This document shows positions 25,625-37,800 of a DNA stretch of 64,000 nucleotides, in pieces (within the stretch, counting starts at the first letter, position 1; each line of letters opens with the position of its first letter). Origin of the DNA: Margaritifera margaritifera (Eukaryota; Mollusca; Bivalvia; Unionida; Margaritiferidae); assembly GCA_029931535.1 (NCBI GenBank), contig JAQPZY010001688.1:5821001-5885000 (forward strand), in the 5' to 3' direction. A program made the position numbers and the translations under genes. A model generated the notes under the pieces. It saw nothing but the letters and a program-made list of their open reading frames with translations. It was not told the DNA's origin and ran no database searches.

Positions 25625-26757
25625 AAAATGCTAATTTAATATGGAATGGGTAATGATTACGAGTACGTATTTCATCTATTCTATTTTCAATGCCACTATA
25701 GACTGTCTATCATTTGCCAGTAATGTATTCATCAGTTGAACTCAAGCCAGTAAATCAAAACTCTGCAGGTAGACTCCTTAGGTTTGCCCGGTTTCTTAAA
25801 CTCAAAGGTACAAGGTTTGTTTGGTTATTTTTTTCTCCCCTACAGCCTTCTCCAATTACCGCCCACTTAGTATTGATGAAGGGTTTCCAAAGGTTTGTTT
25901 GATCTTTTTGCAACAGTCTTTTTGATGCGCTCAAAGAAGTAACTTATCATTATGCAAGTTATGTTTATCTAAAGGGGCGCCTTGAGTATTTTAATTATAA
26001 ACAATATATCGCTATCAGCATAGAGCTCTGATAAGATTATTTGGTATAAGAGAGCACGTGTGTTGCGCCACATCGTTTTACCAGTTTTTAGAAAAGGGTA
26101 AAAGTAGAAACCATTCTCGGTGACAGTTTTATTTTTAAAATGATGCAGGATTCTTCTTTCAAACAAGACAGTCCTAATTTTGTTTCTTCAGTCTGTCCAA
26201 TCCCCCCCCCCCCCCCCCCCCAGCCAGCCATTTACGCCCCGATGCCCAATTCCATATCAACGTATAATACTCCATATGCCGTCAAAGCATAAAATATCAC
26301 TAAATGGAAGACAAGTAACTGTGATTTTATTTGATTTTACATTGCCGCATCACCGCAAGTTGGGTTACTTCTGGCCACTAACCATCGGTTCAGCGATATG
26401 TTCTAGTTTTCTGGAAGATTTTTTAACAGTCGATATCGATGTTAGTGTTCGCGGATTTCTTTTATTATAATACTACAAAAAGCCATCAGTTGCATGCCCT
26501 TCGATCCGCTGCATTTAAATATGTGTTTCCTAACAAACTCACAATTTGACGCTTGAAAGATGCTGTAATTATTCCCTATGCATTTATCGTTATAGAAAGC
26601 AAGGTGCAGTACATGCACTGAGCAATAGGCATGTGGGATCAAAAACCAGAGGCAATTTTCTGCACTTGAAAGTTATCCTATGTCTTTTATCCTATGTAAG
26701 AAAGACAATATTAAAAGTGTTGTTATTGGAGCACCACTTCCGTTATGCATGACTTTT

Positions 26758-27033
26758 TCACAAATCCCAAATCTCTTTTCGTGCTGACTTTAATTTCTTC
26801 CTGTACCTCATCGATAATCGATCATTACCAGAATAGTATATCTCGATCTGATCATAAAAAAGACTCTCTGATCTAACTGCTTCCCGCAAAAAAGCATTGC
26901 CAAGGATTTCGTTGAAATTTCTGTGAAATTCCTTAGAAGCGTCATTCTGATAACTTTCAACAAGAAGCCCTACTACGAGGAGCATTTTAAGATATTCTTC
27001 AATTTGGTTGCATTTTAAAAGAGAAACGATCAT
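26758..27033 (-). CDS. Unidentified 91-residue open frame beside the foldback element
   Basis: An ATG-initiated frame encoding 91 residues, starting MIVSLLKCNQIEEYLKMLLV and ending KLKSARKEIWDL. Composition is coding-like: mixed charged and hydrophobic residues, no simple-sequence bias, predicted largely helical. Its start lies exactly at the left end of the inverted-repeat element and the frame stays open upstream into the arm. It could therefore be the end of a larger broken frame. No family is recognised, no splice sites were assigned, and it may be chance. Confidence 0.25.
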   Translation of the reverse strand: MIVSLLKCNQIEEYLKMLLVVGLLVESYQNDASKEFHRNFNEILGNAFLREAVRSESLFYDQIEIYYSGNDRLSMRYRKKLKSARKEIWDL

Positions 27034-29397
27034 GCTGATAAGTAGTAAGTAAGCTGTGAGAGATGGCGAGTGGGGATACGAGAAAACTAGAGTAAGCTAA
27101 TGTATAGAGAAAGATGGCGAGTAATATCTTTGTGATTTTACATCTCGTGTGGGGATACGAGAACACTAAAAAGGTAAATAAACAGAGACAGCTGGCAAGT
27201 GATATTTTTGTGTTTTACATGTCCAGTGGGAATACGAGTACACAAAAAGGTAAATAAATAGAGAAAGCTGGCGAGTAATATTTCTGTGGGTATACAAGAA
27301 CATTAAAAAAAAATTAAATCCGGTAAAATACATGTGAAAGTTGGGTCACTCATATTTTTGTGTTTTTACATCCCATATATGCATACGAGAACATTAAAAA
27401 TTAAAATTTAAAAAAACATACTGGACCAGTCAGACTGAAGTAACAGTAATACAATGTCGTCTGTTGGGATTTTACATGTAAATACATGTTACACAGTAAA
27501 CAAGGCAGAGAGCGTCAGGGTGGAGTTAGACCAAATTACCTTTAGGTTTAGTCTCCTCGCCAGACTTTCAGCTCATGAGCCGGCCAATATTTCAATCATG
27601 CCACTTAATATTGAAAGATTTATTAGTTCGAGCAGCAGTAATCGTATTATTTCAAAGAAAATATTTTTAGTTATATGGTTTACACCAGTTAGCACCATCA
27701 TACAATTGTTTTAGAGCTTTAGGTAGTATTGTCGGCTGTTGCAGAAACAAGATATACTTTTGCATTACGCATTAATGTTTATTTCCACTAGTTCAAAAAG
27801 TACAATACAGAGTCAAGAACAAGAAACGATCTTGCGGCTACTGGTTGCGTGCGACAACTGATTCACAATTTTGCTAAATAAATGTTACAATTGCGATTTT
27901 GAAAAACCAGGAAATCTTGATTGATTTATTAGAATGTATACATGAGCGCTGCTATTGTGATATTTAAATGCCGTTGTCCCTTCGGGACAAGCCTCGTGGT
28001 CTGCTAGTAGACAGGCGTGGACAGGTATGGATACAATGTTTTTAACTGCTAGGCGTAACGCACAGGATTGTAGTCATTTATAGCAGCAGTACGATATTTG
28101 CAAATTTGCAAGCACATTAATATCATCTGAGGCACTGGTAATTGTTTTATACATAAATCGTAGATGTATGTATATATGGCTGTGGGAATGTCTTGTGATC
28201 AGGTGGGTTGGCCACCTGTCACCATGCAGTGCTCCGGATTCTGACGAATTGGACAAGCAGTTGGAGGGTACAGCCTAAACTCTGTAATGGCATCACTATT
28301 GACTTAGTGCAAATCCTTAATGCTGGGGTAATAAAAAGCATCGCAGAGGGGGATAGGTGTTCCTTGAATTGTTGGGGAAGTAAAATAATCAACAAGGCAA
28401 GCATCTGGGTCACTAGACTTGGACTTTTATCAAGATTTATGCCAAATTTGATATTATAATTTGTTTACATATTAAAAAATAATTTGAATTCCTTTTATAC
28501 ATCATAACTGATCAGTAGATACATATATACTGAAATAATTCTACTTAAATAAACCAAAAGCCTTCAATATAGACCATTACCTGTGCCGCAGATCATTTTG
28601 ATTATGCAGGCAAAATTTACGCCCTATGCCTTACACCTGTACATATTCTCTTAAATAAGTCAGGTTTGTTGATTATTCAAACCGCAATTGTAGTATTAAT
28701 TTTGTAAGCATTCAAATCAGTTGCCTCAAGATCGTCATGTTCTTGTCTCCGTGAAGTATATTTGAATCAGTAGAAAAAATACTGGCATTAACGCTAAAGT
28801 ATGTTTTGTGTCTGCAACGAACAACGATACCGCGATAGGATAGAAAACAATTTCACAATGGTACAGACCGTATAAAGAATAGTGACTTTATTATACAATA
28901 AATAATACTATTGTCGCGGCCCGAAGCAATCAGTATTACACTCGTAAGTAACTCGAGTGAAATATCTCGACAGCTAATGAATTGAGCTGCTAGTCTGGCA
29001 AGGAGCCCAAACCTAAAGGGAATCTGGTCTAATTACCTTCAGAAACTTTCTGTCTTGCTTAATGTGTAACATTTATTCACTTGTACATAGCAGACGAGAT
29101 TTAATTATTTGTACCTCAGTCTGACTGGTCTGGTAATTTTTTCGTTTGAAGTTTAGTTTTCTTGTATCCCAGAGATGTAAAAACACACAATTATAAGTCT
29201 CCAGCGTTCGCATGTATTTACTCGAGTTTTTCTTTATTGGAGTGTTCTCGTATTCATTACACGATAGGTAAATGCAGAAAAGTATTACTCTCCAGCTCTC
29301 CGTATATTTAGCAGTTTTTTTTTTGTGGTTTGCGAGAAGTAAAAACACACAAAAATTATTACTCGCCAGCACTCCCAACTTACATACTACTCAGATA
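27033..29397. mobile_element. Foldback-like element with long inverted arms
   Basis: Two arms of about 0.6 kb (left about 27033-27690, right about 28880-29397) are inverted copies of each other with moderate divergence. Shared blocks in matching order include an outer CTGA...GTAAG...GGCGAGTAATA segment, a TTTTTGTGTTTTTACAT block repeated several times within each arm, GACCAGTCAGACTGA (left 27424, right complement near 29116), and ACCTTTAGGTTT with the following CCAGACT (left 27539-27566, right complement near 28994-29020). The left arm repeats its outer block about four times (27065, 27115, 27190, 27268), so the arms are partly minisatellite-like, as in foldback transposons. The 1.2-kb centre contains no recognised transposase. 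No clear target-site duplication was found. Confidence 0.7.
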
Positions 29398-30089
29398 ATA
29401 TTCATCCTTATTAAACTTCTGTCGAAGCTGCAGATAATACTAATGATTTGTTGCAAACTGAGAACAATGCAACAAATTATCGTGGAAGAACTCGTGTTAT
29501 TTTCATATGCCGTGTTATGGTAATCATAAAATATGCCTAGACCTTTCTTGGAGAAAGTCATATTTGGAATTTCGTTCATTATGATGGAATGAAATTTCAA
29601 GATCTCACTAATGAAAATGTATAATTTTATAGTTCCTTTTACTCTCTTTCTAATTATCAAAATATTGTCCAAATATTCAATACATGTGGAAATTGTAAAT
29701 TTCAACTGGCATGTAATAAGATTCCCTAATAATTGAACACAATCTTGACAATTATACTCACATTAATGTGTTGTCGTTGTGCTGTAAAAAAATAACATAA
29801 AAATGTCTTACATGCTAAGTATTCCTTGTGAAATACTTTATGCAGTGTATCATACCAGGCGGTACTTTATGCAGTGTATCATACCAGGCAGGCCTACAGT
29901 GTTTAGCCAGGAACAATTAATTTTCAGAAACTATGGGGCAACTTTCTGAGCTGTTGTTGTCGTTATGCGACTCCGGGAGTGATGCAGTTTCGAGAGAATT
30001 ATTTTTTAAAGGAAGTTGCTGGTATCAAATAATTTCCGTCTCGCCAATCATTTTAAAATGAGTCTTAGAGATGGCGGGTTCCCGTTATG
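29398..30089. other. Non-coding stretch
   Basis: No gene recognised. Includes a 2 x 29-bp tandem duplication beginning TACTTTATGCAGTGTATCAT at 29834 and 29863. Confidence 0.5.
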
Positions 30090-30205
30090 AAGGATTTAAG
30101 AAATATTGCAATGGTAGTTCGCTGTCATTGGATGGATTAAATTGGCAATTAACGACCCAAGGAGAGAAGACTCTAATTTTCTGTAGCAATATTTCTTAAA
30201 TCCTT
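30090..30205. repeat. Perfect 20-bp inverted repeat with 76-nt spacer
   Basis: AAGGATTTAAGAAATATTGC at 30090-30109 is the exact reverse complement of 30186-30205. The transcript of either strand could form a 20-bp stem with a large loop. The spacer contains the smaller palindrome AATTGGCAATT. Confidence 0.9.
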
Positions 30206-30297
30206 TGTTTGTACAAAGAAATCAGATTTAAGTTAAAACATGAATCTATTCTTTATGCAAGAAACATTTTATGTCATTGAGAATAACAGCTTAAAGC

Positions 30298-30325
30298 TAT
30301 ATATATATATATATCTATATATATA

Positions 30326-30370
<45 letters not shown>
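30298..30370. repeat. (AT)n microsatellite at a SINE tail
   Basis: AT run with three ATCT interruptions, directly abutting the tail motif TATCATACAGG of a truncated minus-strand SINE at 30371. Confidence 0.95.
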
Positions 30371-30373
<3 letters not shown>

Positions 30374-30460
30374 CATACAGGCTTGAGGATTTTAATTCGT
30401 ACTCTACAAATATAAACCAAACAGAGCGGAAAGTACTGTCCCTGGATGCTACAGGAGAAG
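30371..30460 (-). repeat. Truncated copy of the 30.6-30.86 kb repeat, inverted
   Basis: Two modules found again further right in opposite orientation. Module A (30371-30407, containing TTTTAATTCGTAC) is the inverse of the SINE tail at 30716-30750. Module B (30405-30460, containing CCAAACAGAGCGGAAAG) is the inverse of 30794-30850. Their order relative to each other differs between the two places. Confidence 0.8.
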
Positions 30461-30630
30461 TATCCTGTAATTCTCTATAATAACCTCTATATACCTTGAT
30501 TTCTGTCGTAGGAATCTGGAATGACTGTGTACTTAGATGAGAACTAATTACTGGGTCAACATGCGGGTGTGTCTGCTACGCACGAATGTCTATAACACCG
30601 CCTTTGTGAGCATCATTTTGGGTGATGTGT

Positions 30631-30750
30631 GCATGGTCGAGATGGTATAGGGGTTGGTGCTTACAGGCAAGGCGATTGGTGCCGTAACGCGCGGACATGG
30701 GTTCGAATCTCCGTAGTGTACGAATTAAAATTATCTAACCTGTATGATAA
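30631..30750 (+). mobile_element. tRNA-derived SINE
   Basis: An RNA polymerase III A box TGGTCGAGATGG lies at 30634-30645 and a B box GGTTCGAATCT at 30700-30710. The spacing fits a long-variable-arm tRNA ancestor. A tail GTACGAATTAAAATTATC...CCTGTATGATA follows. The cloverleaf is not maintained at the 3' side, so this is a SINE and not a functional tRNA gene. Confidence 0.75.
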
Positions 30751-31132
30751 TATTATTTATTCGTAGTTAGTAATTATGTTAATGTTATCAAGCATTCTCC
30801 TGTAGGATCCAGGATAACACTTTCCGTTCTGTTTGGTGTATATTTGTAATTATATATAGATGTGTGTGTATATGTATATTTGTACCACTGAAAGATTCTC
30901 CGTTCTCCGAGCACGTACGTTACAGGCTGAAAAATAAGTTATACCTGCAAATATGGTACACTTGAGGCTTCCCTTCTGTCAAGCTTTCAATCAAAAACTA
31001 GTATTGTACCACTGACATTAAAAGAAGACCTCTGACCGATCTAATCTCCCAGCTAGGTGCACATGTTATTCTAGTCTCAGCTAATTGGAAATGTTTGGTT
31101 TGGATAAGTGTTAAGACAGGGGTCCAGTGGGA

Positions 31133-31280
31133 CACCTGTCTGCCTTTCACTACATACTACATACAATTTCAAACCTTTACAATTTAAACATTTCGACTTT
31201 GATTTACAGGACATTTCCATCACACACTTAAAAGTTCTCTTTCATACGCCATAATTTCTTTTTCTCAAGGAGAAAAATTT
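31133..31280 (+). repeat. Dispersed repeat, copy 1
   Basis: About 148 bases from GACACCTGTCTGCCTTTCAC to the CTCAAGGAGAAA block, recurring in the same orientation at 32452-32601 with about 85-90 percent identity by eye. No coding sense recognised. Confidence 0.85.
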
Positions 31281-31638
31281 CGATTTCAAATAAATAGTTG
31301 TGCTATATGTGAGACAGAGAATTTTCCTATTTTAAGAGTCAATTGGCTTTGTTCTCTGTAACGTAAATTTAAGTACCAGTAAACATTGATGAACCGGTTT
31401 AGGAAAATCGAAGTATTCGCCAAAAAAATCAACAACCCGAGGGGATAATCTGAATTTCAAAACAAACAGTATCCACTACATGCAAATGCTAATAGTGGCT
31501 ATATGGTGCCAACTGAAGCTAAAGTTCGAAAAATGTAAAATGAATTCCATAAATATTTAGGAAGATAAACCGTTTCAGATAAATGTAAACATGAAGAACA
31601 ATAAGATAAATATATAATATAAAGATGTTAAAATTCTG

Positions 31639-31790
<152 letters not shown>

Positions 31791-32451
31791 GTATCACGTG
31801 TAAAGCCTCTAATATGTATAGTCAAAATTTGTTATATAAACTACAATCCCTCAAAAGTCCTAGATTGTTTTTTTCCGGATGTACATCATCATACACTTTC
31901 TTCATGCAGTTCATGTGAAAATATTTCAGTCTCACAGGGTGGAAATCGACACACTCGATGAAGCATTTGAAAGCATAATAGACATAACATATTAGAGAAG
32001 CATTAAGCCTTTTTTCAACATACTTATATTTCAGACACAGGCTGTGAAACCTAAGTTCAAATGGGAAAGTATAAAGCGCTCTCTGAAAGAGAAATATAAA
32101 AAATGCATACAATTAATGATGACAAATCGTGATTGATATTTAAATTAGGTTACAATTCGACACATACATTTCAAAACATACGTTATTGTAACTGAGCGTT
32201 AAAAGAGATTTAGTCTAATACTTTTGCAAAGATTTTATAATCTAAATTGCATACAAACAATATCAATCAAAAACACTTATGCATCCTTTCATGTGCATGA
32301 TAGATGTGGAAACAACTATGAATTTGTGCTGATTTAATTTATATAATGTGTCACTGTGTAATATATTACATATGTATGTTTTATTATAATGTTAATGGAC
32401 AATAATTCTGTTAAAACAATCAATAGCAATACTAAGTGTTACGTGTACTTT

Positions 32452-32601
32452 TGACACCTATATGCTTTCACTACATAGCACACACAATTTCAAACCTTTA
32501 TAACTTCGGCATTTCTCTTTCAATTTACAGGAAAGTTTCATCACACACTTTAAAAGTTCTCGTTCAGTCGCCATAATTTCTTTTTCTCAAGGAGAAAGAC
32601 A
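32452..32601 (+). repeat. Dispersed repeat, copy 2
   Basis: Second copy of the 31133-31280 repeat, sharing CAATTTCAAACCTTTA, CATCACACACTT and CCATAATTTCTTTTTCTCAA. Confidence 0.85.
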
Positions 32602-34940
32602 ATTGCAGTAGTTTCATTGTAAACTTTACTTAAGCGCATTGGAGTATAACATTTATTTACCCCCAGGAAAGATAAAGCATAATTACTATTTGTAAGAAAG
32701 GTAAGGCATAATTACTATTCGTAAGAGGAACAGCCTCAGGACTACAAAAAGATATTGATTTTTTGGAGCGGCTTTTGGTCAATTTCTTTCAACTTACAGA
32801 CTTAAATTGATTCTTTTCAGTTTATTCCACTTTAATGAACAATATGGTTGAAATGTCAAACTTCCTTTTTATCGTTTAAAAGATGTAAAACGGTTTATTA
32901 AGATTGATGTTGATGTTCCCTTCGTACGTCGACAAGTTGTTCATTAGAGAAAATACTTTTTAAAGCAATAATGTAACAGAAGAGTCACTATTGATGTATC
33001 CTACAGCTGGGGAAAAGCGTTAATTATCTCGATTGAAATCTGATTACAAATCTGTCTTTACTGTCACTAATGACGTCTTGATAGAATTAAACGAAATATA
33101 GAAAGTAACATTGTTGCAACATACACTTCTTTTCTTGTATGTTCCCCAGCAAAGCAAATCAGAATAGCATGATGGTAATGTACTAGTTTGTATCTATCAG
33201 GTCTCGGTTTCTATCCTTGTGTAAAGATCAGCGTCACCTTCTTGCCTATCCGTGATCGTTGTATCTTTTCATATTATCGATTTCGACATTCCAAAATCAC
33301 TCTGAAAACGAGATCCCGTTGCCGCGAGATTCGAAGGTCAGGGTTGATTGACGTCCGCGACACTATGGGAACTGTATATTTTACGTTTGTATGCAAGAGC
33401 AATACTTTAAATGATATTTCAGTTGTTTTTTTTAAATTATGTATTATGTTAGTTGAATGCGATTGTTTCTTGTTGCAAAGAAAAACGATTAACCGTAGCT
33501 CCAGTAAAAACAAGAATTCAGTCTCTTAAATGTATCTTACTCGGAAATCAATACATAAAGATTTGCCGAGGTTTTATCGACATTTTTTAACACTTTTTAT
33601 TAAATATTCTAATATATAATTTAATATAATTTAAGTTTCCAGCAAAAATGTTTTAATAGTGAGTTTGTTCGTCGGTGTATATAATCTAAACAAACTGATT
33701 TAACTTAAGATGGCCTTTTCATATTTCATTTTTGTTCCTTTAAATCGGAATATGTTCCGATATTTTATATTGAAAATTGATAAAATTTTCGTGAAAAAAA
33801 TGGGATAATAAATCGGTAATATTTTCTTTCAAAGTATCATAGTCAACAAAATTATCCTTTATGCTAGAATGTTTTCAAATATCCCGCAACATGTCTATTT
33901 TAAAATAACCAACGTGGATCATGAATTATATTACTGAAAACTAATTTCCTCAGACTATGAAGCTAAAAGAAAGTAAAAAGACAAAAGTTATTATCACCTT
34001 TCTTTCATCAAAAAATTTCAAAAAATAAAAAAATCCGCACATTTAGCTTTGGTGGACCCTTTCATGAAAACGATCATCTTACGTATTAATATAATCTCGC
34101 TGTGTTCTTTATGACCACGGGCTCTCGCATTAAATATTATCACTCGATTCAAGGTAATGTGACATCAAATTTATCTTCTAAACGAAACAAATTTACTCTT
34201 CAAAAATAATAATATTGCTCTATCGGAATATAAATGGCCTTCGTGGATTTTTAAAGATCAATTATGGAAGATTACATTTATTTTTTAATCTTCCATACCT
34301 GAAAACCCCATATTCGTTGTTATTATAAGTTTCTATTGCATCATTTACGAATAATTGCTTTTAAAAGAATGAAACTCACAAAAGCTGGCAAAGAACTCGT
34401 TAATGTAAAGAGTATAGTGTTGGGAATTTAAAATAGGTTATGAAATGAACAGTGATCCTGTAGAAATTTGAAACGACTAATCCTGCACATACAGTCAATA
34501 TGGTCAACAATAGAAACAGAGAAAAAAAGCAAATGATGACAAGTATAGAAAATAATTACAAAAATATTGTACATTCAAACGCAGAGAAGCGATCTCACCG
34601 CATTCTCCAACTTTAATATTATATCAGCCACTTTCAAAACAAAAATCCCAGATCCCTTTTTTTTAGCAACAATTCCCGACAATAACTCTTCGGAAACAAA
34701 CTGCAGTTCTTTGAAATGGTACAAAATGGACACGGACACCTTTAGATGTAACCCTGTATCACCACTATTTGGACTTGATATTTGCTGCTTTTATTTCTCC
34801 GTAATAAATCTATAAAGCAAAGGTCTAATATTTAGAGTTTAAATTTCTGTACCCTGCTAAAGGATGCTGGGATATCTTTCAATATTCTGCTTCTTCTTCT
34901 TGATCTTCCTCCTCCTCATCATCTTCTTCTTCTCTCAGAA
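32602..34940. other. Non-coding stretch
   Basis: AT-rich. A 113-codon frame at 33188-33529 has no recognisable family and no start context worth noting. Otherwise only short chance frames are present. Confidence 0.5.
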
Positions 34941-35078
34941 CCGCTGTGGCTCATTGGTTAGTGGACTAGCGACCGAAAGGGTGCTGGTTCGAATCCTATC
35001 TTCGGATCAGCCTGAGTTCGGCTACTGTAGTGTGTCTTTAGGCAATGCACGTTACTCTAATTGCTTCGGCACTAAATA
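34941..35078 (+). mobile_element. tRNA-derived SINE
   Basis: A pol III A box-like TGGCTCATTGG lies at 34947-34957 and a consensus B box GGTTCGAATCC at 34986-34996, with tRNA-like spacing. A body containing GTGTGTCTTTAGGCAATGCA follows, a tRNA-unrelated segment of the sort shared by many animal SINEs. It is preceded by a CTT-rich tract. Confidence 0.8.
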
Positions 35079-36605
35079 ACCTACTTTTTTTGCCGTGCCA
35101 CAAGGTGTCGCTCTACAGTTTCGTATTTTGCATTAGGGTTAGATTTTTAAAGAAAAAGAATTTCCCAGGTTTTCCTCACTGGTTATCCTGGCTATTTAAA
35201 AAAGACCGTGTATGTCTTAGGTATTATTAAAAGAACTTTTAATTCTCTTTATTTTGATGTATGATTGATAGGTGCAATTTGGGTTATAGAGTATACAGCT
35301 TGGTCTTACTTCAGATGTGCATCGATCAAAAAAGTGCTAGCTCCGCTTGGTCATTTTCACTTCCTGGACTGTAAAGGTGAATCGTAAAAAAAAGAGCCGA
35401 TAACTTTTGTTACTTTCTGTATATTTTGTAATTCATTCATTGTACTTTCATAAGCTGGTAATGCCTACTCTGGCAAAATTCGTTTTCCTAATTTTACTAA
35501 CTGATAAAAATAATTAACTTTGGACTAATTCTGGCTGATTTTTCTAGCACATGCGAGCGGCCATTTTTGTTAGCTGTGTGCTTAGATCATGTACAATTTC
35601 CACAAGTACAATATGTAAAACAATTCAGCCACAGTACATGACAAAAGCACAGAGATATACCAACATTCTCTTCATTGTGCATGTTGCAAATTCAAATAAC
35701 TTCACATTACACCTGTCATTCTCTCAGAAGTACATAATATCTGTACAGCGCCTACACCAAACGAAACTTCCCTCTCGCATTTTCCTCCGATGATTGTGTA
35801 AGCAATATGTCTAAATTGTTTTTTTCAACATTTAGATTGATTTGTGATGGTTTGCTCGCCTGTAATATGTTTGCGGAAAAAAAAGAGTGAGCAGTAGGGT
35901 CTACTCGGAAAGCTGTTCATAATACATCGATTTGACACAGTAAAATTGGCAGGTTCCTCATTTCTGTGTCCTTATTAACTTTAAAATTTAAGAAACAGAA
36001 GGAAAAAAAAAGAAAAGAAAAAAATATAACAGAAGCACCCCACCCCCCGCCTGTTTTTTTTGTTTTTTTTAAATTTATTTATTTAATTATTTTAATTTTT
36101 TTATTTAATTTTTTTATCACAATTTGCGACCGTGTACAGCACAACATCCATCATTTTTTTTTAAATAATCGGACGATCAATACACGTGAACATTAGTGGC
36201 TGGTCGGCTCCTTTTAGAATGACGTCACGCATGATAGTCAACCAAGCCTTGGTCAAGGGAAGTAATGCAATCCATAAATTTGGAGAATCTAACTCTTCGT
36301 CGATATTAAACTGTAAATTTCGGGAATTCGGTTGGAGTAAAAGCAAATTTTACCAGAGAAACAGATTTTTTATCTACACATAATGGTCAACAAAGAACAT
36401 AATAAATTTCATTTTGAAGAGTTTCTGCATAATTGACATATAACAGTATGTTCCAAATTGAATGAATGACTGTTCGGATGGATTAATTCTAATGCTGCTC
36501 ATTCTTGAACCAAGTTTGTAATAAAATATCGCGTATCCTATGATCTACGACTGAAAATGCAGCGGCCTCATTTGCTTGCTCTTGTAATACGAATATACAC
36601 GCGTG
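35079..36605. other. Non-coding stretch upstream of the Sp5 region
   Basis: No supported gene. A/T runs at about 36003-36115. A 61-codon minus-strand frame at 36161-36346 (containing LWIALLPLTKAWLTIMRDVI) has coding-like composition, but no family is recognised. Confidence 0.45.
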
Positions 36606-36671
36606 TTCTCTCTCTCTCTCTCTCTCTCACACGCACACACACAGAATATATATATATATATATATATAACA

Positions 36672-36747
<76 letters not shown>
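36606..36747. repeat. (CT)n-(AC)n-(AT)n compound microsatellite
   Basis: CT run, short AC run, then two AT runs separated by AACAGA, all within 142 bases. Confidence 0.96.
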
Positions 36748-36751
<4 letters not shown>

Positions 36752-36992
36752 ATGTCAGTTGTATTTAACTTGGACCGCTCATTAGCGCTACATAACAATG
36801 ACAAGGAGTGCCGATTACCCTCTACAAGTAAATGGCGAACCCTCTGTGTCTGACAAAATTGAGAAATTAGGGGCCGATTTCTTCTTGACCGATCTTCAGC
36901 TTTTGTAGACATAATAAACACAATGAAATTTATCGATTAAGTAGCCAGGATTTCACCTTTAATAATTACTAGAACTTGTACAAATAGCGTGA

Positions 36993-37561
36993 CTTTGAAA
37001 AGAAAATAAGAACAATTATATATAAGCTAGTCCTTGCACTTCCCACCCATTTGAATATGGCTGCATATACTTGTATGAAATTAGTGTATGAGCAGTGGCA
37101 TTCAAGTGAGAGGTGATATTCCTCAACTCTTCACACGAAAAGGCGGAGCCCTCTTTCAAAGCTCCTGGCTAGGGTTATCATTTAGGAAATTACCATGACT
37201 CTCAGGCCAGATAAGAAACTATAAAGAGATGAATAAAGTCTGATTTATAAGTGATTTAGATCACGTGCTTAAAAACTCCAATCAGCAGGATGCACAGCCA
37301 GTCTTTTCTCTTTGATCTCTCAAATCCAATTATGTCTGTGTGTAAATTCCCTCAAGAGATTACTTCTCCGCCCTACAAAGGGCTGTTTGTAAGAATGTAT
37401 AATCAGCCCTATTATATGAGTCAACAAACTTCGTCTTAGATCCATATGGACTTAGAAGATTTAATTTCCTTTTAAAACGCCCGCCTATTGATTGCAATTG
37501 GCTCGCGGCAAAGATCAAAGGCGGCTTATCGCTATTTGATTGGAAGGCGGTACTTTCAAAG
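36993..37561. promoter_or_regulatory. Candidate Sp5 upstream region with TCF/LEF sites
   Basis: Two full TCF/LEF consensus sites lie here: AGATCAAAGG at 37512-37521 and its complement CTTTGATCT at 37310-37318. Three weaker WWCAAAG cores lie at 36993-36999 (complement), 37155-37161 and 37555-37561. Between them are CCAAT boxes (37278-37282, 37326-37330; inverted at 37497-37501 and 37539-37543), an E-box CACGTG at 37262-37267 and a GC-box-like CGCCCGCC at 37478-37485, which is a site type bound by Sp proteins themselves. Sp5 is a direct Wnt/beta-catenin target in vertebrates and Hydra and regulates its own locus. The motif set here fits that circuit. The transcription start was not located. Confidence 0.5.
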
Positions 37562-37800
37562 TAACTGCTAGTGTGGAAAAAGTGGCGGAATCTACTTAAG
37601 AAATCGTAGAAATTACACACATCCTGTAAGGTAACTTCAGTACACAGCACATCGGTAGTTGCGAGTGTATTCTATATGGGAATTAGCCGAGTGAAATATA
37701 TCAGTGTATAGTGGATTTGTCATATGAAAAGCATTAAAAAGCACTTGATGTGTGTTTGATGATATGCCACACTGATCTACCGTGTGTCCAAACTTCAACC

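Larger units (their letters stand above)
22726..26757. other. Non-coding stretch with several microsatellites
   Basis: No gene recognised. Holds CAA/AT, AC/CAA, GA and TTA simple repeats (listed separately) and a C-run at about 26202-26221. Confidence 0.5.

Noticed and set aside
30631..30715. Functional tRNA gene
   Set aside because: A and B boxes are good, but acceptor-stem pairing cannot be seen and a repeat tail follows; it is a SINE head.
33188..33529. 113-codon plus-strand frame
   Set aside because: No family resemblance or splice or start signals; consistent with chance.
36557..36921. Frames of about 100-117 codons over the compound microsatellite
   Set aside because: Most of the translation is Tyr-Ile repetition from (AT)n; no unique domain.
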